Origin: Arenicola marina
Taxonomy: Eukaryota; Annelida; Polychaeta; Arenicolidae
DNA: 64,000 nucleotides
Reading direction: 5' to 3'
NCBI GenBank assembly: GCA_964019135.1
Contig: OZ025248.1
Coordinates: 40,169,670 to 40,233,669 of the forward strand
The position numbers and the translations under genes were made by a program. The first letter of the stretch is position 1. Each line of letters begins with the position of its first letter. The notes beneath the pieces were generated by a model. It saw only the letters and a program-made list of their open reading frames with translations. It was not told the DNA's origin and did not search any database. This document shows, piece after piece, positions 35,346-46,872 of this stretch.

Positions 35346-37670
35346 AATCCTCTCTCTCCACTCAACTCCGTCTGTCTCTCTCCCGCTCCTTTCTCTCTAC
35401 TCCACCCCGTCTGTCTCTCTCCGGCTCCTCTCTCTCTACTCCACCCCGTCTGTCTCTCTCCCGCTCCTCTCTCTCTACTCCACCCCGTCTGTCTCTCTCC
35501 CGCTCCTCTCTCTCTACTCCACCCCGTCTGTCTCTCTCCCGCTCCTCTCTCTCTACTCCACCCCGTCTGTTTCTCTCCCGCTCCTCTCTCTCTACTCCAC
35601 CCCGTCTGTCTCTCTCCCGCTCCTCTCTCTCTACTCCACCCCGTCTGTCTCTCTCCCGCTCCTCTCTCTCTACTCCACCCCGTCTGTCTCTCTCCCGCTC
35701 CTCTCTCTCTACTCCACCCCGTCTGTCTCTCTCCCGCTCCTCTCTCTCTACTCCACCCCGTCTGTCTCTCTCCCGCTCCTCTCTCTCTACTCCACCCCGT
35801 CTGTCTCTCTCCCGCTCCTTTCTCTCTACTCCACCCCGTCTGTCTATCTACCGCTCCTCTCTCTAATCCACCCCATCTTTCTCTCTCCCGCTCCTCTCTC
35901 TCTACTCCACCCCGTCTGTCTCTCTCCCGCTCCTCTCTCTCTCTATTTCACCCTGTCTGTCTCTCTCCCGCTCCTCTCTCTCTACTCCACCCCGTCTGCC
36001 TCTCTCCCGCTCCTCTCTCTCTACTTCTCCCCGTCTGTCTCTCTCCCGCTCCTCTCTCTCTACTCCACCCCGTCTGTCTCTCTCCCGCTCCTTTCTCTCT
36101 ACTCCACCCCGTCTGTCTCTCTCCCGCTCCTCTCTCTCTACCCCTCCCCGTCTGTCTCTCTCCCGCTCCTCTCTCTCTACTCCATCCCGTCTGTCTCTCT
36201 CCCGCTCCTCTCTCTCTACTCCGCCCCGTCTGTCTCTCTCCCGCTCCTCTCTCTCTACTCCACCCCGTCTGTCTCTCTCCCGCTCCTCTCTCTCTACTCC
36301 ACCCCGTCTGTCTCTCTCCGGCTCCTCTCTCTGTACTCCACCCCGTCTGTCTCTCTCCCGCTCCTCTCTCTCTACTTCTCCCCGTCTGTCTCTCTCCCGC
36401 TCCTCTCTCTCTACTCCACCCCGTCTGTCTCTCTCCCGCTCCTTTCTCTCTACTCCACCCCGTCTGCCTCTCTCCCGCTCCTCTCTCTCTACTCCACCCC
36501 GTCTGCCTCTCTCCCGCTCCTCTCCCTCTACTTCTCCCCGTCTGTCTCTCTCCCGCTCCTCTCTCTCTACTCCATCCCGTCTGTCTCTCTCCCACTCCTC
36601 TCTCTCTACTCCACCCCGTCTGTCTCTCTCCCGCTCCTCTCTCTCTACTCCACCCCGTCTGTCTCTCTCCCGCTCCTCTCTCTCTACTCCACCCCGTCTG
36701 TCTCTCTCCGGCTCTTCTCTCTGTACTCCACCCCGTCTGTCTCTCTCCCACTCCTCTCTCTCTACTCCACCCCGTCTGTCTCTCTCCCGCTCCTCTCTCT
36801 CTACTCCACCCCGTCTGTCTCTCTCCCGCTCCTTTCTCTCTACTCCACCCCGTCTGTCTCTCTCCCGCTCCTCTCACTCTACTCCACCCCGTCTGTCTCT
36901 CTCCCGCTCCTCTCTCTCTACTCCACCCCATCTGTCTCTCTCCACCCCGTCTGTCTCTCTCCCGCTCCTCTCTCTCTACTCCACCCCGTCTGTCTCTCTC
37001 CCGCTCCTCTCTCTCTACTCCACCCCGTCTGTCTCTCTCCCGCTCCTCTCTCTCTACTCCACCCCGTCTGTCTCTCTCCCGCTCCTCTCTCTCTACTCCA
37101 CCCCGTCTGTCTCTCTCCCGCTCCTCTCTCTCTACTCCACCCCGTCTGTCTCTCTCCCGCTCCTCTCTCTCTACTCCACCCTGTCTGTCTCTCTCCCGCT
37201 CCTCTCTCTCTACTCCACCCCGTCTGTCTCTCTCCCGCTCCTCTCACTCTACTCCACCCCGTCTGTCTCTCTCCCGCTCCTCTCTCTCTACTCCACCCCG
37301 TCTGTCTCTCTCCCGCTCCTCTCACTCTACTCCACCCCGTCTGTCTCTCTCCCGCTCCTCTCTCTCTACTCCACCCCGTCTGTCTCTCTCTCGCTCCCCT
37401 CTCTCTACTCCACCCCGTCTGTCTCTCTCCCGCTCCTCTCTCTCTACTCCACCCCGTCTTTCTCTCTCCCGCTCCTCTCTCTCTACTCCACCCCGTCTGT
37501 CTCTCTCCCGCTCCTCTCACTACTCCACCCCGTCTGTCTCTCTCCCGCTCCTCTCTCTCTACTCCACCCCGTCTGTCTCTCTCCCGCTCCTCTCACTACT
37601 CCACCCCGTCTGTCTCTCTCCCGCTCCTCTCTCTCTACCCCACCCCGTCTGTCTCTCTCCCGCTCCTATT
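35346..37670 (+). repeat. 39-bp pyrimidine-rich minisatellite, ~60 units
   Basis: About 60 units of 39 bp with the core CTCCACCCCGTCTGTCTCTC and TCCCGCTCCTCTCTCTCTA. The plus strand is nearly all pyrimidine apart from one A and two G per unit. Small indels occur (near 35860, 35935, 36935, 37510, 37590), where units lose two to four bases or part of a unit. The unit is a multiple of three, so one plus frame reads STPSVSLPLLSLY for most of its length and shifts to a second reading after about 36935. Minus frames read RERGAGERQTGWS. I infer a non-coding array. Confidence 0.95.
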
Positions 37671-38125
37671 TTCCCGCTCTCTAGTACTTCTCCTCTCCCT
37701 CTCTTTTCTCCATCCACATCGCCATCCCACCCCAATCCTTACCGGTTTCTTTTTTCTCAGGCCACCCCAGCTTGCCTCTTCCTTTCCCAACAGGTTCACC
37801 TTCTATCTGCTATCCCCTTTCCCTAGCTCGCGCCCTCCTCCCGCCCATCCACACCATGCCCCTTTCCCCCCGATTCCCCTCTTCCCTCGCCCGCTCTCCC
37901 TCCCCACCCCCCCCCCCCTTCTCTCCCTTTCCCGCCCCGGCCCACCCCTCTTCCTTCGCTGGGCTGGCTGGTATGTATTATGCCAGAAGTCGAGGCGTGA
38001 CATGTTTGTGGATAATTAGTTCCTTCAGCAAGCTAAATACATATACCTGCACGGATTACCCCGAGTGCACCGACACACATGTGACCGCCGGGAGATACTG
38101 CAGATGGTCATACCACCAGCTCCCC
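37671..38125. other. CT-rich spacer
   Basis: A CT-rich low-complexity shoulder (to about 37960) followed by about 150 bp of unique sequence between the 39-bp and 27-bp arrays. No gene is recognised. Confidence 0.5.
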
Positions 38126-39843
38126 AGCAGCACACAGACAGAGACCTTACCCTACCCGCCGGCACACAGCCAGAGACCCTACCCGCCGGCACACAGCCAG
38201 ACCCCCTAAACGCCAGCACACAGCCAGAGAACCTACCCGCCAGCACACAGCCAGAGACCCTACACGCCGGCACACAGCCAGAGAACCTACCCGCCAGCAA
38301 ACAGCCAGAGACCCTACCCGCCGGCACACAGCCAGAGACCCTACCCGCCGGCACACAGCCAGAGACCCTACCCGCCGGCACACAGCCAGAGACCCTACCC
38401 GCCGGCACACAGCCAGAGACCCTACCCGCCGGCACACAGCCAGAGACCCTACCCGCCGGCACACAGCCAGAGACCCTACCCGCCGGCACACAGCCAGAGA
38501 CCCTACCCGCCGGCACACAGCCAGAGACCCTACCCGCCGGCACACAGCCAGAGACCCTAACCGCCGGCACACAGCCAGAGACCATACCCTACCCGCCGGC
38601 ACACAAACAGAGACCCTACCCGCCGGCACACAGCCAGAGACCCTACCCGCCGGCACACAGCCAGAGACCCTACCCGCCGGCACACAGCCAGAGACCCTAC
38701 CCGCCGGCACACAGCCAGAGACCCTACACGCCGGCACATAGTCAGAGACCCTACCCGCCGACACACAGCCAGAGACCCTACCCGCCGGCACACAGCCAGA
38801 GACCCTACCCGCCGGCACACAGCCAGAGACCCTACCCGCCGGCACACAGCCAGAGACCCTACCCGCCGGCACACAGCCAGAGACCCTACCCGCCGGCACA
38901 CAGCCAGAGACCCTACCCGCCGGCACACAGCCAGAGACCCTACCCGCCGGCACACAGCCAGAGACCCTACCCGCCGGCACACAGCCAGAGACCATACCCT
39001 ACCCGCCGGCCCACAGCCAGAGACCCTACCCGCCGGCACACAGCCAGAGACCCTACCCGCCGGCACACAGCCAGAGACCCTACCCGCCGGCACACAGCCA
39101 GAGACCCTACCCTACCCACCGGCACACAAACAGAGACCCTACCCGCCGGCACACAGCCAGAGACCCTACCCGCCGGCACACAGCCAGAGACCCTACCCGC
39201 CGGCACATAGCCAGAGACCCTACCCGCCGGCACACAGCCAGAGACCCTACCCGCCGGCACACAGCCAGACCCCTTACCCGCCGGCACACAGCCAGAGACC
39301 CTACCCGCCGGCACATAGCCAGAGACCCTACCCGCCGGCACACAGCCAGAGACCCTACCCTACCCGCCGGCACACAGCCAGACCCCTTACCCGCCGGCAC
39401 ACAGCCAGAGACCCTACCCGCCGGCACACAGCCAGAGACCCTACCCGCCGGCACACAGCCAGAGACCCTACCCGCCGGCACACAGCCAGAGACCCTACCC
39501 GCCGGCACACAGCCAGACCCCTTACCCGCCGGCACACAGCCAGAGACCCTACCCGCCGGCACACAGCCAGAGACCCTACCCGCCGGCACACAGCCAGAGA
39601 CCCTACCCTACCCGCCGGCACACAGCCAGACCCCTTACCCGCCGGCACACAGCCAGAGACCCTACCCGCCGGCACACAGCCAGAGACCCTACCCGCCGGC
39701 ACACAGCCAGAGACCCTACCCGCCGGCACACAGCCAGAGACCCTACCCGCCGGCACACAGCCAGACCCCTTACCCGCCGGCACACAGCCAGAGACCCTAC
39801 CCGCCGGCACACAGCCAGAGACCCTACCCGCCGGCACACAGAC
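38126..39843 (+). repeat. 27-bp minisatellite with 248-bp higher-order unit
   Basis: About 63 units of 27 bp, core CCAGAGACCCTACCCGCCGG followed by CACACAG. Occasional units carry a 5-bp insertion (ACCCTACCCTACCCG near 38585, 38995, 39110, 39351, 39599) or an AGACCCCTTACCC variant. In the right third these marks recur together with a spacing of 248 bp (39351 and 39599), equal to nine units plus the 5-bp insertion, which shows block duplication. Open frames on both strands follow from the 27-bp length and shift at each 5-bp insertion, which argues against a protein. Confidence 0.95.
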
Positions 39844-42800
39844 CTTCCGCATCAAGCCTTCTCGTCATTATCAGACCACCCCAGATTGCTCAGTCGAATG
39901 GACTCACGCAACCAGGACTGACCCTTGACCCCGATCCCCGCAGTTCAGCCGCGTTTAGTCCGCTGTGCATGCATCACTAATTCACTTCGCACGCGATGGA
40001 CTGTTGCAGCATTTGTAAGTCAGCAGTTTTAGGTTGTCAAGCGATGAACTGTGGCAAGAGGTGTAAATAGTCTCCAAGGCATCGTCAACATCAGCTTACC
40101 TTTTATTACAACTCTGTAATTCTATGTATATATCTGCGACGAAGCACGTTGGCTTTTTCAGTGATTTGATTTAATTTGATTTGTATGGTATTTAATGGCG
40201 GCCTGTAAGCTGTAAGCTGCCAGCTGTAGGCTGTATGCTGTAAGCTGTAAGCTGTTAGCTGTAAGCTGTAAACTGTCAGCCTGAATGTCGCATCCCACCA
40301 GTTGTGTCTAGTCGCAATTGCTAACAACCTGTTAATATGTGAAGTCACTACACATAAACAATAAAGTATGCCGAAGCGTCAGTTTCTAATCTCCTCTTTT
40401 TCACGAAGAATATCTTCATTAATTTTAAACCGTCAGCATGCCACATAACTATAAGAATAACCTTCAGGCGTATACAGCGGGGTTGCGTTCTAACCATGCG
40501 ATGCCTTGGCGTCGATCAGTTATCGCGTCTTCCATAGAAGACAATTGTTATCTGGTGGAGAAGCCATCGACATAAAAACCAGTACAAACGCTTTCCACTG
40601 TCTCTCTACGCATTATTTACCCCGTTAATGGCCCCCCGGCCATTATAAAGTACGGCTTATGGAATGCGGCAAGCACATGTAAAACCAACTATACCTAATT
40701 GGGATCCTTTCTTATGTGTTGAGAAATCGTCACCTAAAAGTTAGTCCGATTATATGAATGTGATTTTATTATTTATTCTTCTTCAGTATGTCAGTATTCC
40801 CTTCATTCCTTAGTGTTCGTCATGTAAATAATAAAGCAAACAACAAACAAATTATTTACAAACCGAACAAAACAGTCTAAAGACGTCTGTCTGTAAATTG
40901 CTGGCCTTATAAATGATAGATTATTAAATAAATCGAGCTTAATGAATGATATCTTTAATCTTTTAGTTTTTCTCTGATAGAATTTGGTAACCAAAATAAA
41001 AATGTAGCATAACCGCGTAACGTATGCTTTGCCAGCACCTTGAACTATAGCTTGAACTTTAATCATGCTATTTATCCCAGTTCTGGTGAAACTGTTTTCT
41101 GAGTAACGTAAGCTTACTTGTGATGTCCACATATGTGTTCATGCACATTAATAGTATATAAGTAGACACAGACAATAAACAATGAGTTCCAATGATGTCA
41201 ATGTGTTATGAGGATAACTGTTACAGCCACTGTATGCAGACCAGGGAACAGCCCTGGGCACAGGCCAACCTACCACAGACAGAACAATGTTACAGGAGAA
41301 GAATATAAAACATCGACTTGTTTACATCTTATTACGATGGTTGTCATTTACATTCGATGTAGGCATGGACTACCCATGTGAGTTTGCCACTGAACTAACC
41401 TTTCTACCTGGATGTTATTGCTTTAATGAGCCAATAGCGTCTCGCATTACAGCTAGGAATATCGGCTTCGCGCTCTGCATGCCTTCCTCGCCTTCAATTA
41501 AGTCAAAATCAATTATCCGCAATATTTAGCACTCCAAAGCACAATTCGCGAGAGTTGGAAATAACAGCGGCAGTTTTGTGTTGAATCAAGCATAAACCGG
41601 CAGCAGGTAATACATGCATAGACAGGCCACAAAAAACATCGCTTATGTTTCGTCGTAAGCCCCCCAAAAATGTAACAATTGGAAACCTTAGTAAATAGTC
41701 AATGTGTGTATGTACACGTGGGGCTTAGACGCGCGACCGGCACGTTGGGTGTTTTGGTAGATGGCAGTGGAGCATTTAACGAACATCGGTGATCATATTG
41801 CGCTAACAAGGGGCAGATGGAAGCGGCGAGAGGGAGACACGTGCCGTAGGTCACGCCCCTCTCAGGTGAGCGAGGTTATTTGAGCCGCCATTGCGCGGAG
41901 AGGCGCGATCACACCTGACGCCTTTGGCTTCACTCCGGAACCTTGCTGTTCCGACGATTGAGGCGTATACACGACTTCGCAATTATACGCCATCTTGGAC
42001 AAACGTGACTGGCGCAAAGAGTTCTGGGAAATATTTTGGTGTTATCTTGATTTTTTTCTATGGAGATAAATGCCATATTTCCAGGGTATTAGCACGGCAT
42101 GTATAAAATTAATGAGTATGTCTAACTTATATCCAGATTGCGTAACTTTTCCGTTACATAGATGACAATATTGCATGTTTAAGTGTCTACAAAATACGTT
42201 GTCATGCGATGACGCCATCTTGACATCCCGCTAAGACCAAAATAATACCCAGAATGCATTGCACATGCAGTGGCGCCTCACAGTGGAATAATCTGAACTA
42301 TGATATGGTGTATGGTGTCACTGGCGTATATATATATAAATATATGTACATATGTATCTACGATATTCATGTCTTTTTGCGTCTGACTTATGGGTGTGGA
42401 CCTACTATTGAATTATAATAGCATATTCATTGATATTATTATTCATACTATTAACATGGATTCAAAATATGAATAGTCTCACTAATTACATTATTAATAA
42501 CATAATAATTAATATTCGTTTAGGGCCATATGCCAATGGGCCAAGGGTAAGCAAATGAAATTAACAAAACTGCAAAATACTTCGAATAAAACCCAAAATG
42601 CTTCGAGTTAAATAATTTTCACGCACTTTTCCTACTTATAGATCGGTGGCAAATTGGACAAATACAGTATAGTAAGTAACTTAAGCTTTCCTTGATCATC
42701 TGAAGACACCAGTTCAGACAAATTGATCATAGTTTATGGATAACTGTATAAAACTTACTTAAAAGCGTCGAGCATCACCAGCCCAGAGGAGAGGTGGTCT

Positions 42801-43140
42801 AAATGGCGATGGTGTGGTTCATTGAGATGGAGGCGGCGATTGGCGTAACGGCGGTAACGGATGATTTGTTTCCACCTTTGTGAACGGCTCGACAGAGATT
42901 CCCTGGCCACACCTGGGTCGTCTGGTGTCTCAGCTTGTCCAAAGTGTTCTGTTGTTTGTGGTCTGCGAGGTATGCCTCTGTTGTTCGGAGGAACCTGTTC
43001 TTCGTACCGTAGCGACGGTCGGCCATGTTGTGGAACATCATATTAAGTTATGACAGCGGTCTCCAGTCCACACTGATCGCTGACTGCCCCCACTTCCTAC
43101 ACCCACCCCCTATAGGCTGACGTTGGCTATGGGCTGAAAC
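39844..43140. other. Anonymous DNA
   Basis: No gene is supported. A small cluster of AAGCTGT/TAAGCTGT words at about 40203-40272 forms an imperfect 7-10 bp microsatellite. A TATATA-rich tract lies at about 42327-42355. The region 40720-41130 is AT-rich. The minus-strand frame at 42799-43041 has no motif I can name. Confidence 0.45.
40203..40272 (+). repeat. Imperfect AGCTGTA microsatellite
   Basis: Around eight copies of AGCTGTA/AGCTGCC-type words at 7- and 10-bp spacing. Each contains the palindrome AGCT. Short and diverged. Confidence 0.75.
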
Positions 43141-43146
43141 GGCCGT

Positions 43147-43640
43147 GGGTGGTCATTGGTTTAGAGCGGTCATTGGTTCAGAGCGGTCATTGGTTCAGAG
43201 CGGTCATTGGTTCAGAGCGGTCGTTGGTTTAGAGCGGTCATTGGCTTAGAGCGGTCATTGGTTCAGAGCGGTCATTGGTTCAGAGCGGTCATTGGTTTGG
43301 AGTGGCCAATGATTTAGAGCTTTCCAGTGGTCATTGGTTCAGAGCGGTAATTGGTTTAGAGTGGTCAATGGTTTAGAGCTTTCCAGTGATCATTAGTTCA
43401 GAGCGGTCAGTGGTTTGGAGTGGCCAATGGTTTAGAGCTTTCCAGTGGTCATTGGTTCAGAGCGGAAATTGGTTTAGAGTGGTCAATGGTTTAGAACTTT
43501 CCAGTGGTCATTGGTTTAGAGCGGTCAGTGGTTTAGAGTGGCCAATGGTTTAGAGCTTTCCAGTGGTCATTGGTTCAGAGCGGCCATTGGTTTAGAATGG
43601 TCAATGGTTTAGAGCGATCAATGGTTTAGAACGATAGCCG
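43147..43640 (+). repeat. 17-bp minisatellite with ~60-bp higher-order unit
   Basis: The unit is close to GGTCATTGGTTCAGAGC (17 bp). From about 43290 it is organised into a larger cycle of roughly 60-90 bp marked by GAGCTTTCCAGTGGTCATTG, repeated about four times, with TTTAGAGTGGTCAATGG variants between. Roughly 28 units in all. Non-coding. Confidence 0.9.
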
Positions 43641-45100
43641 GTTAATAGGTTTCATTGAATAGTGCCGCAGTCGATCCGTCACCCAGCCCTCAAAGATTCA
43701 ATGATTTCTCATTACATTGCCACAGTCGGTAAGAGAGGTTTACTGACAGGTATAATGACCCACTGGTCCAAACGCTGGCCTACGCAGGGACGGTGGGCCA
43801 AGCACGGAGCATGCCCACCGTATCATGGCCATCCACGTGCAGCGGATGGCGCTGATAGGCGTTGGTTAGACAGAGCAATAGGCTTGGAGGACATTAAGGT
43901 CTTAGGCTGACCTGGTAACGGGATATCCGGTCAGGTGTGCTGATCGGGCCAACTTTACAGCAGCCAGATTGCTGTATGTGTGTTCGGTGACCAGGAAACT
44001 GACAGCAAACCGAACCCAGTTTCAGCTGTGTACCAAGGCCCCCTTCCCCTCTGACCCCCGCAAACGACCAGCGTGCTTTACGGGGATATTGAATTTCACT
44101 GTTTCGAGAAAACACTTACTGGCTTAGTGAAAAAAGCCAGTTCGGTAAACAGGTTTTGGGTTCGTGTGAATCAGAATCTATTCACGTGCTGTACATGGTA
44201 TGTGCACACCCACTACCTATGCGTTAATTCACATTCATGAACCACCAAGCTTGGTAGTTCACGATGCGCGAAGCACGCCAACTGGCAAAAAATGTAATGG
44301 TAATCATCTGGAGGTAATAGGGTACACGCATTAGTGCTGTAAGCGTTAATCAACCGTGTTGTCGCAAAATTGCGCACCTCCCTCCGTCCCTTGTCTGTTT
44401 GGGTGAAGCGCCAGGTTTATTTGATCAAAGGACTCACGGCTGGTTATAGCAACCCCCCCCCCCCTGTTTTCACACCATTCCCGGTTCTCCACTGAGTGGC
44501 CCAGGATTCCGAGTGGGGTCCGGGGGTTTGAGGGTTCAGGGGTCCGGGAGTCCTGAGGTCCTAAGGTCCGGGGGTCCGAGGCTCCGGGGGGTCCGGGGCA
44601 AGCCTACTGGAGTGACTGCCTACTGAGTGAAGTAAAGCAGGACTGGATTTCAAAGGATTTTTGTCGTCGGGGGCTTGTCAGGAATTCTGGGTTGTTACTG
44701 TGATTTTTGGACGGCTGGGTTGAGATGTGACTATATTCTCGCCCACCCTGACAGTACACCTCAGTCAAATCTTTCTCTTCCTCTTCCCCAACCCCCTTCC
44801 ACTCCACACACTCACCCCTTTTCCTTGGCGAGCCCCTTTTGCCCCCCCCCCCTCCGCCACCCTTCCTCCCACCTCCCTCCTCCGAATCCAGCCGACACTC
44901 TCGTAAGTGCACCTCTTCATTGCAGGAGGCAGATATAGATACCTCGATGCATTACCCTGACACCCTTTATAGACCTACAAGTAGAGGGATTGGCTCGTCA
45001 TAGAATAAGATAAGATAAGATCAAGTTTTATTTAACGTCGGTATGTAAAAATCAACAATAAACATTAGCACACGTGCTATTGACCGACATAGAAGTCAGC
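43641..45100. other. Anonymous DNA with GGTCC-rich patch and GATAA microsatellite
   Basis: No gene is supported. An imperfect GGTCCGGGGG-type repeat lies at about 44516-44598. A near-perfect 24-bp palindrome centred on ACCAAGCTTGGT lies at about 44236-44260. (GATAA)n lies at about 45004-45022, directly before CAAGTTTTATTTAACGTCGG. CT-rich sequence occurs at 44760-44890. Confidence 0.5.
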
Positions 45101-45670
45101 TGTCAGATTGACCTGCACCTCATGAACACATCTGGATTGACCTGCACGCCCTAAACACATCTATATTGATCTGCACGTCCTGGACACATGTGTATTGACC
45201 TGCACGACATGAACACATCTGGATTGACCTACACGTCCTAAACACATGTGTATTGACCTGCACGGGATGAACACATCTGGATTGACCTGCACGTCCTAAA
45301 CACATGTGTATTGACCTGCACGTCCTGGACACATGTGTATTGACCTGCACGTCCTGAACATACCTGTATTGATCTGCACGTCCAAAACACATGTGTACTG
45401 ACCTGCACATTCTAAACACATGTGCATTGACATGCACGTCCTGAGCACACGAGGATTGACATGCACGCCATGAACACATATGTATCAAGCTGTACGCCAT
45501 GAACACATGTGTATTGTCCTGGACGTCTTGAACACATGTCTTGACTTCTTGACCACATGTGGATTGGCCTTCATGTCCGGAACACATCCGTATTGATCTG
45601 AACGTTCTGAACACATCTGTATTGCTCTGCTCGTTCTGAACACATCTGTATTGACCTGCACGTCATGACC
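45101..45670 (+). repeat. 29-bp minisatellite
   Basis: About 19-20 units near ATTGACCTGCACGTCC plus TGAACACATGTGT. Units are quite diverged (CTGGACACATG, CTAAACACATC, CATGAACACATC), so the array looks older than the exact arrays elsewhere. It is unrelated in sequence to the 29-bp array at 27.8-33 kb despite the equal length. Minus frames read a QVNTHVFRTCRSIHMC cycle, which I take as incidental. Confidence 0.9.
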
Positions 45671-46423
45671 ATATTTGGTTTGACGTTCACTTCCTTGACA
45701 CCATTCCGTACACGTAGGTAAACATATCAATAGCCGACGACTACGTTTTGACAGCTTGCTTTGAGGAACCGTTGATGAAAACAAGCAAATGAAATGATTG
45801 ATGATCACAGAAAATCGGCTCCCACCACGATGACAATGACCGATAACCGTGACATTATTAGTGTAGGAATTACACTGCCTTATATATGCCGATAGATGCC
45901 GCTGGTGACTGCCAGATATATAAAAATAAACAACGAATCGGTTTACCCGTTATGGGGCGCTACAATTATGTAGATCATAGCTTGAAAATTCCATGAAGTT
46001 GAAGTTTGCTTCCAAGCACGTGGTCCGTTATGCGGTGTCAATCATATGTTTTCCGGTGCATGTGGCGCCGCGCCCTTTGTGCTACGGAATATATCAGCTG
46101 TCTGACCTTATTGTGGGTAGCTGGGATCGATATGCATTGGTGCCACTGTCTGTCGTTGAATAAGGATACATGCCACACAATAGGGCATGCACACTATTGT
46201 GCAATAACCTATTGAACGCACATGCCTCCGGAAAAAAACGGAGTATTTAGGTAAATGTCGTCTGCGGCGTCTATTCAACTAGCGTTAGAAACAAGGAATA
46301 CATTCTGTCAAATAAACACAAAGGTGGTTGATAAATGAGGAAATGATACGTTCAATGTATATTTTACTGTAAACAATTATTATAGATTAGTATAGATTAT
46401 TTTTATTTATAAACAATTTATCT
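45671..46423. other. Anonymous DNA
   Basis: Unique sequence with no recognisable gene. AT-rich toward 46330-46420. Confidence 0.4.
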
Positions 46424-46535
46424 TCAGGACGCTATAAACAATTCTGGTCATATCGCGTCAATGGGAGAAGGAAGGGAAGAGCGGAGCCATGTCCCCGGGT
46501 AACCCCCTACTCCTTGTCAAGAAGGACATATTTGT
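46424..46535 (-). mobile_element. SINE 3' fragment, minus strand
   Basis: The reverse complement reads GTCCTTCTTGACAAGGAGTA, GGGGTTACCCGGGGACATGG, CTTCTCCCATTGACGCGATA and ends TATAGCGTCCTGAA. This matches the tail half of the SINE at 6191-6437. The tRNA head is absent, so this is a 5'-truncated and diverged copy. Confidence 0.8.
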
Positions 46536-46872
46536 GGCAAAAAAATGTGGATAGGATGCGATGAACCCATGTTGTAGGACTATAAGCCTCTGACGCGATC
46601 TATCCACAGCGTAATTTCCTTGAACATTTCAGATTGACATATAGGGGGGTGGGGGGTGGCAAGGGGCTAGGCAAGGGGGGGGGGTCGGGTTCCCAGATCA
46701 CGAAGAATTATTTTCCTCATTCCCAGTTCACGGTGAAATGAAAAGCCCAATACCGAGGAACGCAAATACCCCTTGCCCCCCCCCCTCCCACCCCCCCCTC
46801 CCCCCCCCCGCCCCCATATATAGAAACGACTGAGCAGTGTGTCGGCCATAACTGTACTTTTCCACGATTGTA
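46536..46872. other. Anonymous DNA with poly-C/poly-G blocks
   Basis: Contains G-runs at about 46645-46684 and a long C-run cluster at about 46779-46814. No gene is recognised. Confidence 0.5.

Noticed and set aside
34885-38019. Open frame of 1044 codons
   Set aside because: It is open only because it crosses the 39-bp array. The reading changes from STPSVSLPLLSLY to a shifted cycle after an indel near 36935, which a selected protein would not tolerate.
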